From contig NC_021353.1 in assembly GCF_000404225.1 (NCBI RefSeq), positions 1,364,001 through 1,428,000 of the forward strand: a DNA stretch of 64,000 nt, read 5' to 3'. This document shows positions 8,603 to 16,233 of this stretch, piece by piece. Origin of the DNA: Candidatus Methanomassiliicoccus intestinalis Issoire-Mx1. Lineage in GTDB: Archaea > Thermoplasmatota > Thermoplasmata > Methanomassiliicoccales > Methanomassiliicoccaceae. The notes below the pieces were generated by a model. The model made no database searches. It was not told where the DNA came from and saw only the letters and a program-made list of their open reading frames with translations. The stretch's first letter is position 1. Each line of letters starts with the position of its first letter. Made by a program: the position numbers and the translations under genes.

Positions 8603-8604
8603 GA

Positions 8605-9783
8605 TTACCGCCTTCCAGTCTGATGTCTTTTCTTTTTAGCTTCTATGGCATACTCATAAGTCTGCAACAACATAGAAGCACATCTTTCAGAAGAAAATTT
8701 CTCCCCAGTCTCTCTTGCATGATCTTTGATTATCTGCGGAGCGTTCAATGCATCGAAAATAGCACCTGAGCATGACTTGATATCATCTTCAAACAAAAAT
8801 CCGTTTTCTTCATCGTGGATGAGTTCTGCAGTTGCCCGGTAATTTATTCCAGCAACTGGTTTTCCACATGCCATCGCTTCAAGCGTAGTGAGACCTTGTG
8901 TTTCAAACTTGGATGCAGTTATAAATGCATCACAGGCTGCATAGTATTCAGGTAAGTCTTCATCAGGTACAAAACCTGCAAATACCGTCTTATCTGAGAT
9001 ACCAGCATTCTCGGCATATTTCATATAGTACTCTTTTGCAGGACCGGTTCCTGCTATAAGCAGCATAATATCTTCATCTTTCTTTACACAATCTGCAAAA
9101 CTGTCCATTACTAGTTCAATATTTTTTTCTCTGGCTACTCTGCCAAGCTGCAGAAGTACTTTTTTATTTTGCAGCCCATACTTTTCACGTATCCTGCTAC
9201 CATTTACATTAGTAGAAAAACGCTCACAATCTATACCAGTAGGTACCACATCAATGTGTCTCATTCCAGGTGCCTGAGAGCATAATTCTTTCTTGATTGC
9301 GTCCGTTGGAGCGATGACATTATCTGCATGTTCCAGCAGTTTACGAAGGTAAATCCAGGAAAGTCTTTGAGTCATCCATGTTGGGAAAGGAAATGGATTG
9401 TAGTATTGGGCCGCATCTGTAACCATAGTGTGAAATGTTACAACTATCGGTTTTCCTGTTTCTCTTGCATCCAGCATGCTTCTGAGAGCCATCACTGCAA
9501 GAGCGTGACAGTGTATTACATCAACATCCAGCTCTTTCAAGATGTCTATTTTCTTCTCGATGTAAATTGGGAGATTATATCCTGGATACTTTTTAAACTC
9601 CTTAGATCTGTAGTATTGTACACCTTCCTCCTTTTCACCAGTAGGTGATTCAGGAGCAAAAATTATGACTTCGTGACCTTTCTTTTCCAATTGCTCTTTG
9701 GATGTTAAGATTGAAGTCACTACTCCATCTTTAGTAGGCAGGTAGGTATCAGTAAACATTGCAATTTTCAACAGTCGTCCCAT
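8605..9783 (-). CDS. glycosyltransferase family 4 (glycolipid-type)
   Basis: 392-residue GT-B enzyme. The N-terminus KIAMFTDTYLPTKDGVVTSI is typical of GT4 enzymes that glycosylate diacylglycerol or phosphatidylinositol-type lipids. Donor-site features are LLQLGRVAREKNIELVMDS near residue 210-228 and FETQGLTTLEAMACGKPV near 293-310. It is probably membrane-associated and acts on an archaeal lipid acceptor, though the substrate is not known. It is the first gene of the cluster with the VTT-like protein and the second GT4, and the following gene's Shine-Dalgarno lies within its last codons. Upstream, 45 bases separate it from thiD on the same strand. Confidence 0.92.
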   Translation of the reverse strand: MGRLLKIAMFTDTYLPTKDGVVTSILTSKEQLEKKGHEVIIFAPESPTGEKEEGVQYYRSKEFKKYPGYNLPIYIEKKIDILKELDVDVIHCHALAVMALRSMLDARETGKPIVVTFHTMVTDAAQYYNPFPFPTWMTQRLSWIYLRKLLEHADNVIAPTDAIKKELCSQAPGMRHIDVVPTGIDCERFSTNVNGSRIREKYGLQNKKVLLQLGRVAREKNIELVMDSFADCVKKDEDIMLLIAGTGPAKEYYMKYAENAGISDKTVFAGFVPDEDLPEYYAACDAFITASKFETQGLTTLEAMACGKPVAGINYRATAELIHDEENGFLFEDDIKSCSGAIFDALNAPQIIKDHARETGEKFSSERCASMLLQTYEYAIEAKKKRHQTGRR

Positions 9784-9828
9784 CCGATCGAAACTTATTG
9801 ATTTGCATAGCTGAAGGGCATACAGCTT

Positions 9829-10641
9829 TTAGAGCTTTGGCATGCGATGCAGCTTTTCAGAGTCTAAATAAGTCTGGAGTATGGGGCTCATTGCAGGTAC
9901 CCCATGTCCAACTGGATAATTCAACTTGATAGATTCATCTAAGATTATTTTAGATCTCAAGTAAGATTCCCAGACGCTCATTCCTTTAGCTAGATATACT
10001 GTAATCAGCGACGATAGTATGCATCCCCCACCATGTCCGCGTATCGTTACTCGGGGAACTTCTACTCTGAGAAATTTATTTTTGCTGAACAATGTGTCAA
10101 TACATGGACCATTGAGATGTCCTCCTTTAATAAGGACAGAATCTGCTCCCATCGCGTGCAGCCTGCGGCAGGCATCCATAATGTCATCCTGGCTGTTTAT
10201 TTTGATGCCTGTTAGATCTTCTGCTTCTGGTATATTGGGGGTTATCAAAGTAGCGATAGGAATTACAAATTTACAAACTGATTCTATTAATTCATCTGTT
10301 TTTAGAGAGTCCCCTACGCCTGCAATAAATACTGGATCTACAACTATCGGAAAGCTTTCAGTTCTCAGCCTTTTAGAAACTTGTTCAGCAACATCTGCGG
10401 AGTAGAGCATTCCGAGTTTTGCTCCAGATACGTGAGAATCTTCAAGAATTGCATCCAATTGAGAAATGACCACTGATGCAGGAATCGGAAATATGCCGGA
10501 AACCTTCTGGCTATTCTGAGATGTCACAGCAGTTATTGAAACAGCGGGATGAGCACCCAATGAAGACATTGCTTTAATGTCTGCTTCAATTCCAGCTCCA
10601 CCTAAAGAATCCGAACCAGCAACTGTAAGAGTAACCAACAT
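9829..10641 (-). CDS. thiD: hydroxymethylpyrimidine/phosphomethylpyrimidine kinase
   Basis: 270 residues of the ribokinase-like ThiD family, which phosphorylates HMP and HMP-phosphate in thiamine synthesis. The N-terminus TVAGSDSLGGAGIEADIKAM is the family signature, PNIPEAEDLTG lies near 136-146, and the anion-hole/catalytic region reads RGHGGGCILSS near 200-210. In most ThiD proteins this is GTGC, so HGGGC is a mild variant. It is full length without the ThiN or ThiE fusion often seen in archaea. I looked for a TPP riboswitch upstream and did not find its conserved core. A TATA-like T/A-rich stretch lies at about 10668-10690. Confidence 0.93.
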   Translation of the reverse strand: MLVTLTVAGSDSLGGAGIEADIKAMSSLGAHPAVSITAVTSQNSQKVSGIFPIPASVVISQLDAILEDSHVSGAKLGMLYSADVAEQVSKRLRTESFPIVVDPVFIAGVGDSLKTDELIESVCKFVIPIATLITPNIPEAEDLTGIKINSQDDIMDACRRLHAMGADSVLIKGGHLNGPCIDTLFSKNKFLRVEVPRVTIRGHGGGCILSSLITVYLAKGMSVWESYLRSKIILDESIKLNYPVGHGVPAMSPILQTYLDSEKLHRMPKL

Positions 10642-10717
10642 AATCAGACCTCATCACCCACATAACAAAGGATATTAAAAAAATAATAAGTTTCTCAATC
10701 ACCAATCTAAATCAAGA

Positions 10718-10740
10718 CTGTCCTCCAAAAAGGAGGACAG
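10718..10740. repeat. perfect 9-bp hairpin in the thiD/tRNA-Glu gap
   Basis: CTGTCCTCC-AAAAA-GGAGGACAG. Neither flank has a T-tract on the matching strand, so it is not an obvious terminator. One arm mimics a Shine-Dalgarno and the other its complement. It lies about 80 bases upstream of the thiD start. The rest of the 10642-10922 gap holds the tRNA terminator and AT-rich promoter sequence. Confidence 0.45.
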
Positions 10741-10884
10741 AAGAGATTTATAATTCACTATGGGGGTTGTGATTTTATCAGTTGAGTTTTTTGATATTAT
10801 ACTTTCGCCTAAATATCGTTAATTTTACAGATGGCGATGAAAATATCAATCGGCCAGATACTGAAAAAAGCCAGTTAAAAACAT

Positions 10885-10891
10885 AAAAAAA
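10885..10891 (-). terminator. oligo-T terminator after tRNA-Glu
   Basis: Seven consecutive T residues on the minus strand, about 32 bases downstream of the tRNA 3' end, with a second T-rich stretch just after. This is the usual stop signal of archaeal RNA polymerase. Confidence 0.5.
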
Positions 10892-10922
10892 TCTAGTGAA
10901 CTAAAGAGTTGTGTTAAAATAG

Positions 10923-10995
10923 TGCTCTTGTCGGGATTTGAACCCGAGTCGAAGCCTCGAAAGGGCTTCATGATTGGCCGCTACACTACAAGAGC
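10923..10995 (-). tRNA. tRNA-Glu (anticodon UUC)
   Basis: Read on the minus strand: acceptor stem GCTCTTG pairs with CAAGAGC. The anticodon arm AAGCC-CTTTCGA-GGCTT gives anticodon TTC, and the T-arm is CGGG-TTCGAAT-CCCG. The discriminator base is A, and the 3' CCA is not encoded (ACT follows the acceptor stem). No intron. A TATA-like ATTATTAAGTA lies about 30 nt upstream of the 5' end (around 11025). Confidence 0.95.
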
Positions 10996-11300
10996 TTATG
11001 CTCGGCTCGATACAGGAATGAGTACTTAATAATTTCGCTATTGTTGAAACTGGTATAAACATTTGCTTAAAGTTTCAAAGAGTCTCGTTCGAGAATGAAC
11101 AACGCCTGATTATGCTGGTATCCCAATAGTGTTGTATAGAGTATTGAGATAAGAACAATATTTAGCAGTATTTAGAGCTTAGAAACTTACAAAAAGATTA
11201 TTTGATATCAGAGTAAGTATTGAATATCTGTTTGGTTTATCTTAGATGACTCAAACAAGCGTTTATGCTATAATCGCTATTCGAATTACGGAGGATTCAC
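10996..11300. other. promoter-bearing intergenic region between tRNA-Glu and aIF1A
   Basis: About 305 bases with no gene seen. It holds the leftward tRNA promoter near 11025 and a likely rightward TATA-like element, TTTATGCTATAAT, near 11263-11275, about 25-35 nt before the aIF1A start. Confidence 0.4.
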
Positions 11301-11627
11301 GTGACATCATACGATTCAGAGGAAGTCAGTGAGGAGATTACCCGCTGTCCGTTTCCAAATCACAAAGAAGGAGAGATATTTGGCGTTGCCGATCAGCTTC
11401 TAGGTGCATCTCACATTAAAGTGATGTGCGAAGATGGTACATCCAGAATAGGACGTATCCCTGGTAAGATCCGAAAAAGGATGTGGATCAGAGAAGGAGA
11501 TTTGTTGATAGTCAGACCCTGGGAATTCCAAGATGATAAAGCAGATATAAAATATAGGTACACTAAGACCCAGGCTAGCTATCTGCATCGCAGAAAAGCA
11601 ATTCCAAAGACTCTGGATATATTCTGA
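11301..11627 (+). CDS. eif1A: translation initiation factor aIF1A
   Basis: 108-residue S1/OB-fold protein that binds the ribosomal A-site region during initiation. The OB-fold core ASHIKVMCEDGTSRIGRIPGK spans residues 36-56, and the C-terminal part VRPWEFQDDKADIKYRY is characteristic of eIF1A. The start is GTG at 11301, with GGAGG 6 nt upstream (ACGGAGGATTCAC). It is the first gene of a long rightward operon with the RIO1 kinase and a KH protein, an arrangement common in euryarchaea and tying it to small-subunit maturation. Confidence 0.96.
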   Translation: MTSYDSEEVSEEITRCPFPNHKEGEIFGVADQLLGASHIKVMCEDGTSRIGRIPGKIRKRMWIREGDLLIVRPWEFQDDKADIKYRYTKTQASYLHRRKAIPKTLDIF

Positions 11628-11638
11628 TTGGGCTTAAC

Positions 11639-12415
11639 ATGCCGGAAAAAGAAGCTTATGCTCAATTGGAGCATAAGTTAATGGCTCTTAGAGAAAACAG
11701 TCGAACTGGTGATGAAAGAAAAACTCTCGATGAAGTTTTCGACCACGAGACAGTCATGGGAATATACAAGCTTATGACTTCAAAAATAATCGAGAGTGTA
11801 CTATTCCCAATATCAACTGGTAAAGAAGGAAATGTCTTTGCCTGTGAAAATCTCCAAGGTAAACTGCTGGCTCTAAAGATATATCGAACATCAAACTCAA
11901 CATTTAACCGCATCAACAAGTACATCGAAGGAGATAAGCGGTTTCTGGGAATATCAGGCTCTAAACGAAAAGTTATGGCTGCCTGGGCAAGCAAAGAATT
12001 TAGGAATTTACAAAGGATGCATGAAGCTAGGGTAAATGTACCAGAGCCTATCAAATTCCACCGCAACATGGTAGTCATGGAATACATAGGTTCTAAAACT
12101 GCCCCGGCACCAACCCTCAGGCAAGTAGCATTGGATGATCCTTCGAAAGTTTACAAAAATACCATAGATAATATCAGTCTTATGTATCAAAAGGCTGGTC
12201 TGGTACATGCGGATTTGAGTGAGTACAATATATTATATTACAAACGTAAACCAGTGATAATCGATGTCGGTCAGGCAGTTCTAACCGATCATCTAAATTC
12301 AAAAGATTTTCTTGAAAGAGATGTGAAAAATATCAACAGATACTTCAGGTCACTAGATGTAGACATTGAAGATTCAGATCATATTATCAATAATATAATG
12401 GGGATTAAAGGATGA
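11639..12415 (+). CDS. rio1: RIO1-type serine protein kinase
   Basis: 258-residue atypical protein kinase/ATPase of the RIO1 family, involved in late 40S/30S subunit maturation. The RIO P-loop STGKEGNVF lies near residues 58-66, the catalytic loop VHADLSEYN near 189-197, and the metal-binding IIDVGQAV near 207-214. It starts 11 nt after aIF1A, and its TGA overlaps the ATG of the KH-domain gene (ATGA), so all three are translationally linked. Full length for archaeal RIO1, with no extra domain. Confidence 0.96.
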   Translation: MPEKEAYAQLEHKLMALRENSRTGDERKTLDEVFDHETVMGIYKLMTSKIIESVLFPISTGKEGNVFACENLQGKLLALKIYRTSNSTFNRINKYIEGDKRFLGISGSKRKVMAAWASKEFRNLQRMHEARVNVPEPIKFHRNMVVMEYIGSKTAPAPTLRQVALDDPSKVYKNTIDNISLMYQKAGLVHADLSEYNILYYKRKPVIIDVGQAVLTDHLNSKDFLERDVKNINRYFRSLDVDIEDSDHIINNIMGIKG

Positions 12416-12951
12416 GACTCATACGCATACCAAAAGAAAGAGTAGGGGCGTTAATCGGAGAAAAAGGAGAGACGAAAGCTCTTGTTCAAAAGATTACTGG
12501 TGTGAAACTAAACATAAGCAGTGAAGGTGAAGTAGATATTGAAGAAAATCCAGATGATCCTGTTGCATCTCTAAAAGTAATGGATTTTGTAAAAGCTGTT
12601 GGAAGAGGATTTTCTCCACAGAGAGCAATGAGATTACTAGAAGAAGATGAATATCTGGAAGTTATAGAAATTGCAGATTATATCGGCAGTAAAAAACCAG
12701 AACAAATGACTCGTGTAAGGTCCAGGCTTATAGGATCTCAAGGAAAAACGAGAAGAATAATTGAAGACCTGACTGGTGTAAATATGTCTATTTTTGGAAG
12801 TACTGTATGTCTGATAGGAAATTCAGTACAGCTGCCTGTAGCAAAAACGGCCGTTGAAATGATCCTGCGTGGAAGTGAACATTCCACAGTTTATAGATAC
12901 TTAGAAAGATCCAGACCAATGCTCAGAATTGCTGAGATGGGTTTTGACTGA
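12412..12951 (+). CDS. KH-domain RNA-binding protein (Dim2/Pno1 homologue)
   Basis: 179 residues with two KH domains. The first GxxG-type loop is IGEKGE near residues 16-21, and the second is IGSQGKTRR near 107-115. Archaeal Dim2 binds the 3' end of 16S rRNA, regulates RIO1, and partners with aIF2 alpha. The gene overlaps rio1 by four bases and precedes pus10, fitting a role in small-subunit assembly. Confidence 0.95.
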   Translation: MRLIRIPKERVGALIGEKGETKALVQKITGVKLNISSEGEVDIEENPDDPVASLKVMDFVKAVGRGFSPQRAMRLLEEDEYLEVIEIADYIGSKKPEQMTRVRSRLIGSQGKTRRIIEDLTGVNMSIFGSTVCLIGNSVQLPVAKTAVEMILRGSEHSTVYRYLERSRPMLRIAEMGFD

Positions 12952-12963
12952 GGTTTGATCTAA

Positions 12964-14199
12964 ATGAATAAAATTGTTTCAAGAGCAGATCAAGCCCTGA
13001 GTTCACATGATTTGTGCGATCATTGTCTGGGAAGACTCTTTGCCCACGTAGATACAGGAACTACAAATGCAGAACGGGGTCGGAATATGCGCATCGCTGT
13101 CAGTTTAGAGCGCTCTGCAAGAAGCGAAGAACTGCCCGCACATGAAGAATGCTGGATATGTGAAGAGATATTTGACAGTCTGGATCGTTTTGCAGACGCC
13201 TGTATAGCTGAACTTTCAAAAATAGAGTATAAGACTTTCCTGGTCGGCACCAAAGTAAGTCCTGATATACAAGACCGCGAAGAAAGATTATGGGCTGAAG
13301 TCGGAGGAGAAGACGCAGAACCAATTAAAGCGGAATTGAATAGAGAAATAGGCAAGATCATGGAAGCGCGTACTCAAAAAGAAGTAGATTTTAAAAATCC
13401 AGATGCAGTCACTCTGGTGGATACCCGTTTTAGTCATGTAGAAATGACAGTTACTCCTTTATTCATATATGGCAGATACAACAAGTATTCAAGAGAGATC
13501 CCGCAGACGATATGGCCATGCAGGGTATGTCGGGGAAAAGGCTGCGAGCGCTGCAATGGTCTTGGAAAAATGTATCAGACGAGTGTTCAAGAGATCATAG
13601 GAGATATTGCCATCAAAATGGCTGAAGGCAGCGATCATTTCTTTCATGGAATGGGCAGAGAAGACATAGATGCCAGAATGTTAGGTACTGGAAGACCATT
13701 CGTTCTTGAAATATCCAACCCTAAAAAGCGTTCAATCGATCTTAATGTTCTAGAATGTGAGTCGAACAAAAATGAGGATGCTAGTTACTCAGACTTGCGA
13801 TTCTCAAGCAGAGATGAAGTTCGTAAAATTAAAAATGCATCACCCGATAAAACCTATTCAGCGACGGTGTCTATGCAGGATAAAGTTAATAAAGGGTTAG
13901 TGGATGAGGTACTCCAGTCGTTAAGTCAAGCATGCATTACCCAGCAGACGCCAGTTCGTGTAAGTCACAGAAGAGCAGACCTAGCACGAAAAAGACACAT
14001 CCGTGAGATCAACCTAAAAGATTTCTCGGAAAACAGCATGGTGCTTGAGATCACAGCGGAATCCGGTACATATATCAAGGAATTCGTCAGTGGGGATGGG
14101 GGCCGTACAGTCCCTAGTATCTCTGAAAAACTCGGCATCGACTGCAAAGTTACCGCGCTTGATGTCATACAGATACTTGATAACGTTCACGAGGTATAA
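12964..14199 (+). CDS. pus10: tRNA pseudouridine(54/55) synthase Pus10
   Basis: 411 residues. The N-terminal THUMP-like domain has a zinc-binding set (LCDHCLGRLF near 17-26; HEECWICEE near 60-68) and a second Cys cluster CRVCRGKGCERC near 182-193. The C-terminal catalytic domain includes the aspartate-containing RMLGTGRPFVLEI near 237-249 and SGTYIKEFVSGDGGRT near 363-378. It makes pseudouridine 54 and/or 55 in the T-loop of tRNA. It is placed between the KH gene and rpl21e in the same operon, an order shared by many euryarchaea. Confidence 0.95.
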   Translation: MNKIVSRADQALSSHDLCDHCLGRLFAHVDTGTTNAERGRNMRIAVSLERSARSEELPAHEECWICEEIFDSLDRFADACIAELSKIEYKTFLVGTKVSPDIQDREERLWAEVGGEDAEPIKAELNREIGKIMEARTQKEVDFKNPDAVTLVDTRFSHVEMTVTPLFIYGRYNKYSREIPQTIWPCRVCRGKGCERCNGLGKMYQTSVQEIIGDIAIKMAEGSDHFFHGMGREDIDARMLGTGRPFVLEISNPKKRSIDLNVLECESNKNEDASYSDLRFSSRDEVRKIKNASPDKTYSATVSMQDKVNKGLVDEVLQSLSQACITQQTPVRVSHRRADLARKRHIREINLKDFSENSMVLEITAESGTYIKEFVSGDGGRTVPSISEKLGIDCKVTALDVIQILDNVHEV

Positions 14200-14201
14200 A
14201 A

Positions 14202-14495
14202 ATGGTCAAAGCTTCAAAAGGCCTTAGGCGTAAAACACGCAACATTCTTGGAAAAACACCCCGCACAAAGGGCATGTCACCAATTACACATGAGTTTAGA
14301 AACTTTGAAGTGGGAGAAAAAGTAAACGTAGTAATTGATCCTGCTGTACATCATGGGATGCCCCATATGCGTTTCCAGGGAAAAACTGGCGTGGTTTCAG
14401 GTAAACAGGGCCGCGCATATGTTGTAGAATTAAAAGACGGTGACAAACCAAAGACAGTAGTTACCCGTCCAGAACACTTGAAAAAGAGTTTGTGA
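14202..14495 (+). CDS. rpl21e: 50S ribosomal protein L21e
   Basis: 97-residue large-subunit protein with an SH3-like fold. The N-terminus KASKGLRRKTRNILGKTPR and the motif MPHMRFQGKTGVV near residues 47-59 are diagnostic. It starts two bases after the pus10 stop codon (TAAAAATGG context) and is followed closely by rpoF, as is usual in archaeal genomes. Confidence 0.97.
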   Translation: MVKASKGLRRKTRNILGKTPRTKGMSPITHEFRNFEVGEKVNVVIDPAVHHGMPHMRFQGKTGVVSGKQGRAYVVELKDGDKPKTVVTRPEHLKKSL

Positions 14496-14505
14496 GGCGA
14501 TTGTG

Positions 14506-14826
14506 ATGCCTGAAGAATGCTACGTAACACTTTCAGAAGCAAAGAAGATGCTTGACGAAGCAGGTGAAGAGAGAGAGTTGAATCTTACTCAGAAATTTGC
14601 ACAAGAACATGCATCAAAGGTTGCTAGGCTCAGTGTAGAAGATGCTAAAAATCTTCAGGCAGAACTCGCAGACATGAAATTCATTCCTGAGAATGTTCAG
14701 ATAAAAATCGTTGATTTTCTGCCAGAATACCCAGAAGAGGTAAGAGTGCTTTTCTCAAAAGAAAGAATGATATTAGAAAAGACTCATATTGATCAGATAC
14801 TATCTGCTGTAGGGAAGTACAAGTAA
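14506..14826 (+). CDS. rpoF: DNA-directed RNA polymerase subunit F (Rpb4 homologue)
   Basis: About 106 residues, part of the Rpo4/Rpo7 stalk of archaeal RNA polymerase. The C-terminal HRDC-like part contains NVQIKIVDFLPEYPEEVRVL. The start is ATG at 14506 with GTGAGGCG 5-12 nt upstream; a GTG at 14503 directly precedes it and is less likely. It lies between rpl21e and the DUF655 gene, its usual position. Confidence 0.95.
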   Translation: MPEECYVTLSEAKKMLDEAGEERELNLTQKFAQEHASKVARLSVEDAKNLQAELADMKFIPENVQIKIVDFLPEYPEEVRVLFSKERMILEKTHIDQILSAVGKYK

Positions 14827-14849
14827 ACTTCCTACAGGGAGCGGATCAA

Positions 14850-15398
14850 ATGGAAGACTATGCGCGTATAATAGATTATTTGCCGCAAGGACATCCTTCA
14901 GAGAAAGGATTTAAAAAAGAACCTGTGGCTTACGGCGTTGGAGAGGTTGAGTTTAAACTCTTTGAGTTAGTTCCAAAATCCGATGCCATAATAACAATGG
15001 GAGACAGAGTTTACATAGGAAAGGAGACCTCCCAGCGCGATAAAGTTGCTCATGTAAAAAAGCGTGTTGGTTATGATGAACTCACTGCTGCAGCACAGGC
15101 AGAACTTCCATTTGTAATTCAAGAAATTGTAGAAGACACTGAAGAGCGCTTTGTCAAATTCTTCAATGAATCCCAAGCAATAAGCACAAGATATCACATG
15201 CTTGAGCTTATACCAGGATTGGGAAAGAAACTGATGTGGGCAATAGTTGAAGAACGTAAAAAAGGGAACTTCAAAAGCTATGAGGATATTACAAAAAGAG
15301 TGCCAGCGATAAAAAGCCCTTCTAAGCTTATTGCTAGGCGCATTGAAGAAGAGCTTTCAGATCCCACTCAAAAATATCATCTTTTCATATCTAAGTGA
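14850..15398 (+). CDS. DUF655 family protein (OB-fold plus helix-hairpin-helix)
   Basis: 182-residue archaeal protein. The N-terminal part (IIDYLPQGHP, then FELVPK...GDRVYIGKE) fits an OB-like fold, and the C-terminal part ELIPGLGKKLMWAIVEER is a helix-hairpin-helix motif. It is found widely between rpoF and ksgA in archaea. Its function is not established; nucleic-acid binding linked to translation or RNA processing is the usual guess. Its TGA overlaps the GTG start of ksgA. Confidence 0.93.
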   Translation: MEDYARIIDYLPQGHPSEKGFKKEPVAYGVGEVEFKLFELVPKSDAIITMGDRVYIGKETSQRDKVAHVKKRVGYDELTAAAQAELPFVIQEIVEDTEERFVKFFNESQAISTRYHMLELIPGLGKKLMWAIVEERKKGNFKSYEDITKRVPAIKSPSKLIARRIEEELSDPTQKYHLFISK

Positions 15399-16198
15399 TA
15401 TTTTTTATGAATCCTTCACAGCTAGCAGCAGAACTATCATCAATAGGTGTGTCCCCATCGAAATCTCGGGGTCAGAACTTTTTGATTGATGATAGTGTAG
15501 CAGACAGACAGATTACATATGCTAGCATATGCCCGGAAGATACTGTGCTGGAAATTGGTCCAGGACTAGGCATGATTACAAATAGACTTGCATCTAAAGC
15601 CAAACAAGTAATCGCCATAGAAACTGATAAAAAATTAGCAGATTATCTGTCTAAAAAACTACCATCGAATGTAGAACTAATTACTGCGGATGCATTGTGT
15701 GTAGATTTTCCAAAATTCGATGTTATGGTAGCTAACCTTCCGTACTCAATATCTTCTCCGATAGTTTTTAAAATTCTTAATTATGACTTTAGAAACGCGG
15801 TAGTAATGTTACAAAAAGAATTTGCAGACAGAATGGTTGCAAAGCCCGGATCCAAAGACTACTCAAGATTGAGTGTATCTACATATTATCGTTCACAGTG
15901 TAGAATACTTGAAAATGTTCCTGCATCCAAGTTTTATCCCGCACCTAAAGTAGATTCGGCTGTCGTAGAGATCATACCGCGAGAGCCTCCATTTACACTA
16001 TCCAATAAATCATTCTTTTTTAAGTTAACTGAAATGTTGTTTCAACACCGCAGGAAAAAGATAAGAACAATCCTAAAATCCAAAAGATTAATCGAGATGG
16101 ATGGAGACATTCCATACCTAGATCTTAGAGTTGAAACCTTATCTCCAGAACAGATTGGTGAGCTATCAGAGGCCATTTTAGCACTAAATGACCGTTAG
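15395..16198 (+). CDS. rsmA: 16S rRNA dimethyladenosine transferase (KsgA/Dim1)
   Basis: About 267 residues. It dimethylates two adjacent adenosines in the last helix of 16S rRNA. The SAM-binding motif I is VLEIGPGLGMIT near residue 51-62, and the catalytic motif is NLPYSIS near 115-121. The GTG at 15395 overlaps the DUF655 stop (GTGA); an ATG at 15407 is an alternative and would give MNPSQLAAEL. It ends in TAG with an in-frame TAA two codons later. It closes the ribosome-related operon. Confidence 0.95.
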   Translation: MIFFMNPSQLAAELSSIGVSPSKSRGQNFLIDDSVADRQITYASICPEDTVLEIGPGLGMITNRLASKAKQVIAIETDKKLADYLSKKLPSNVELITADALCVDFPKFDVMVANLPYSISSPIVFKILNYDFRNAVVMLQKEFADRMVAKPGSKDYSRLSVSTYYRSQCRILENVPASKFYPAPKVDSAVVEIIPREPPFTLSNKSFFFKLTEMLFQHRRKKIRTILKSKRLIEMDGDIPYLDLRVETLSPEQIGELSEAILALNDR

Positions 16199-16233
16199 TA
16201 TTTCTAAGTAAGAGGCTTTTAAGGTACGATACT

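Noticed and set aside
10642..10720. Possible TPP riboswitch upstream of thiD
   Set aside because: The conserved TPP aptamer strings (CUGAGA and ACCUGAU around a GGGGUG core) are absent; GTGGGTGATGAGG near the start looks like a ribosome-binding site instead.
10834..10880. 15-codon ORF starting ATGGCGATG
   Set aside because: No Shine-Dalgarno, lies in the noncoding gap, too short to support without conservation.
16196..16210. TAG stops (ksgA, the 19900 gene, the 31093 gene) as pyrrolysine codons
   Set aside because: All three proteins are complete at the TAG, and continuing adds only a few residues or runs into unrelated sequence, so they are ordinary stops.
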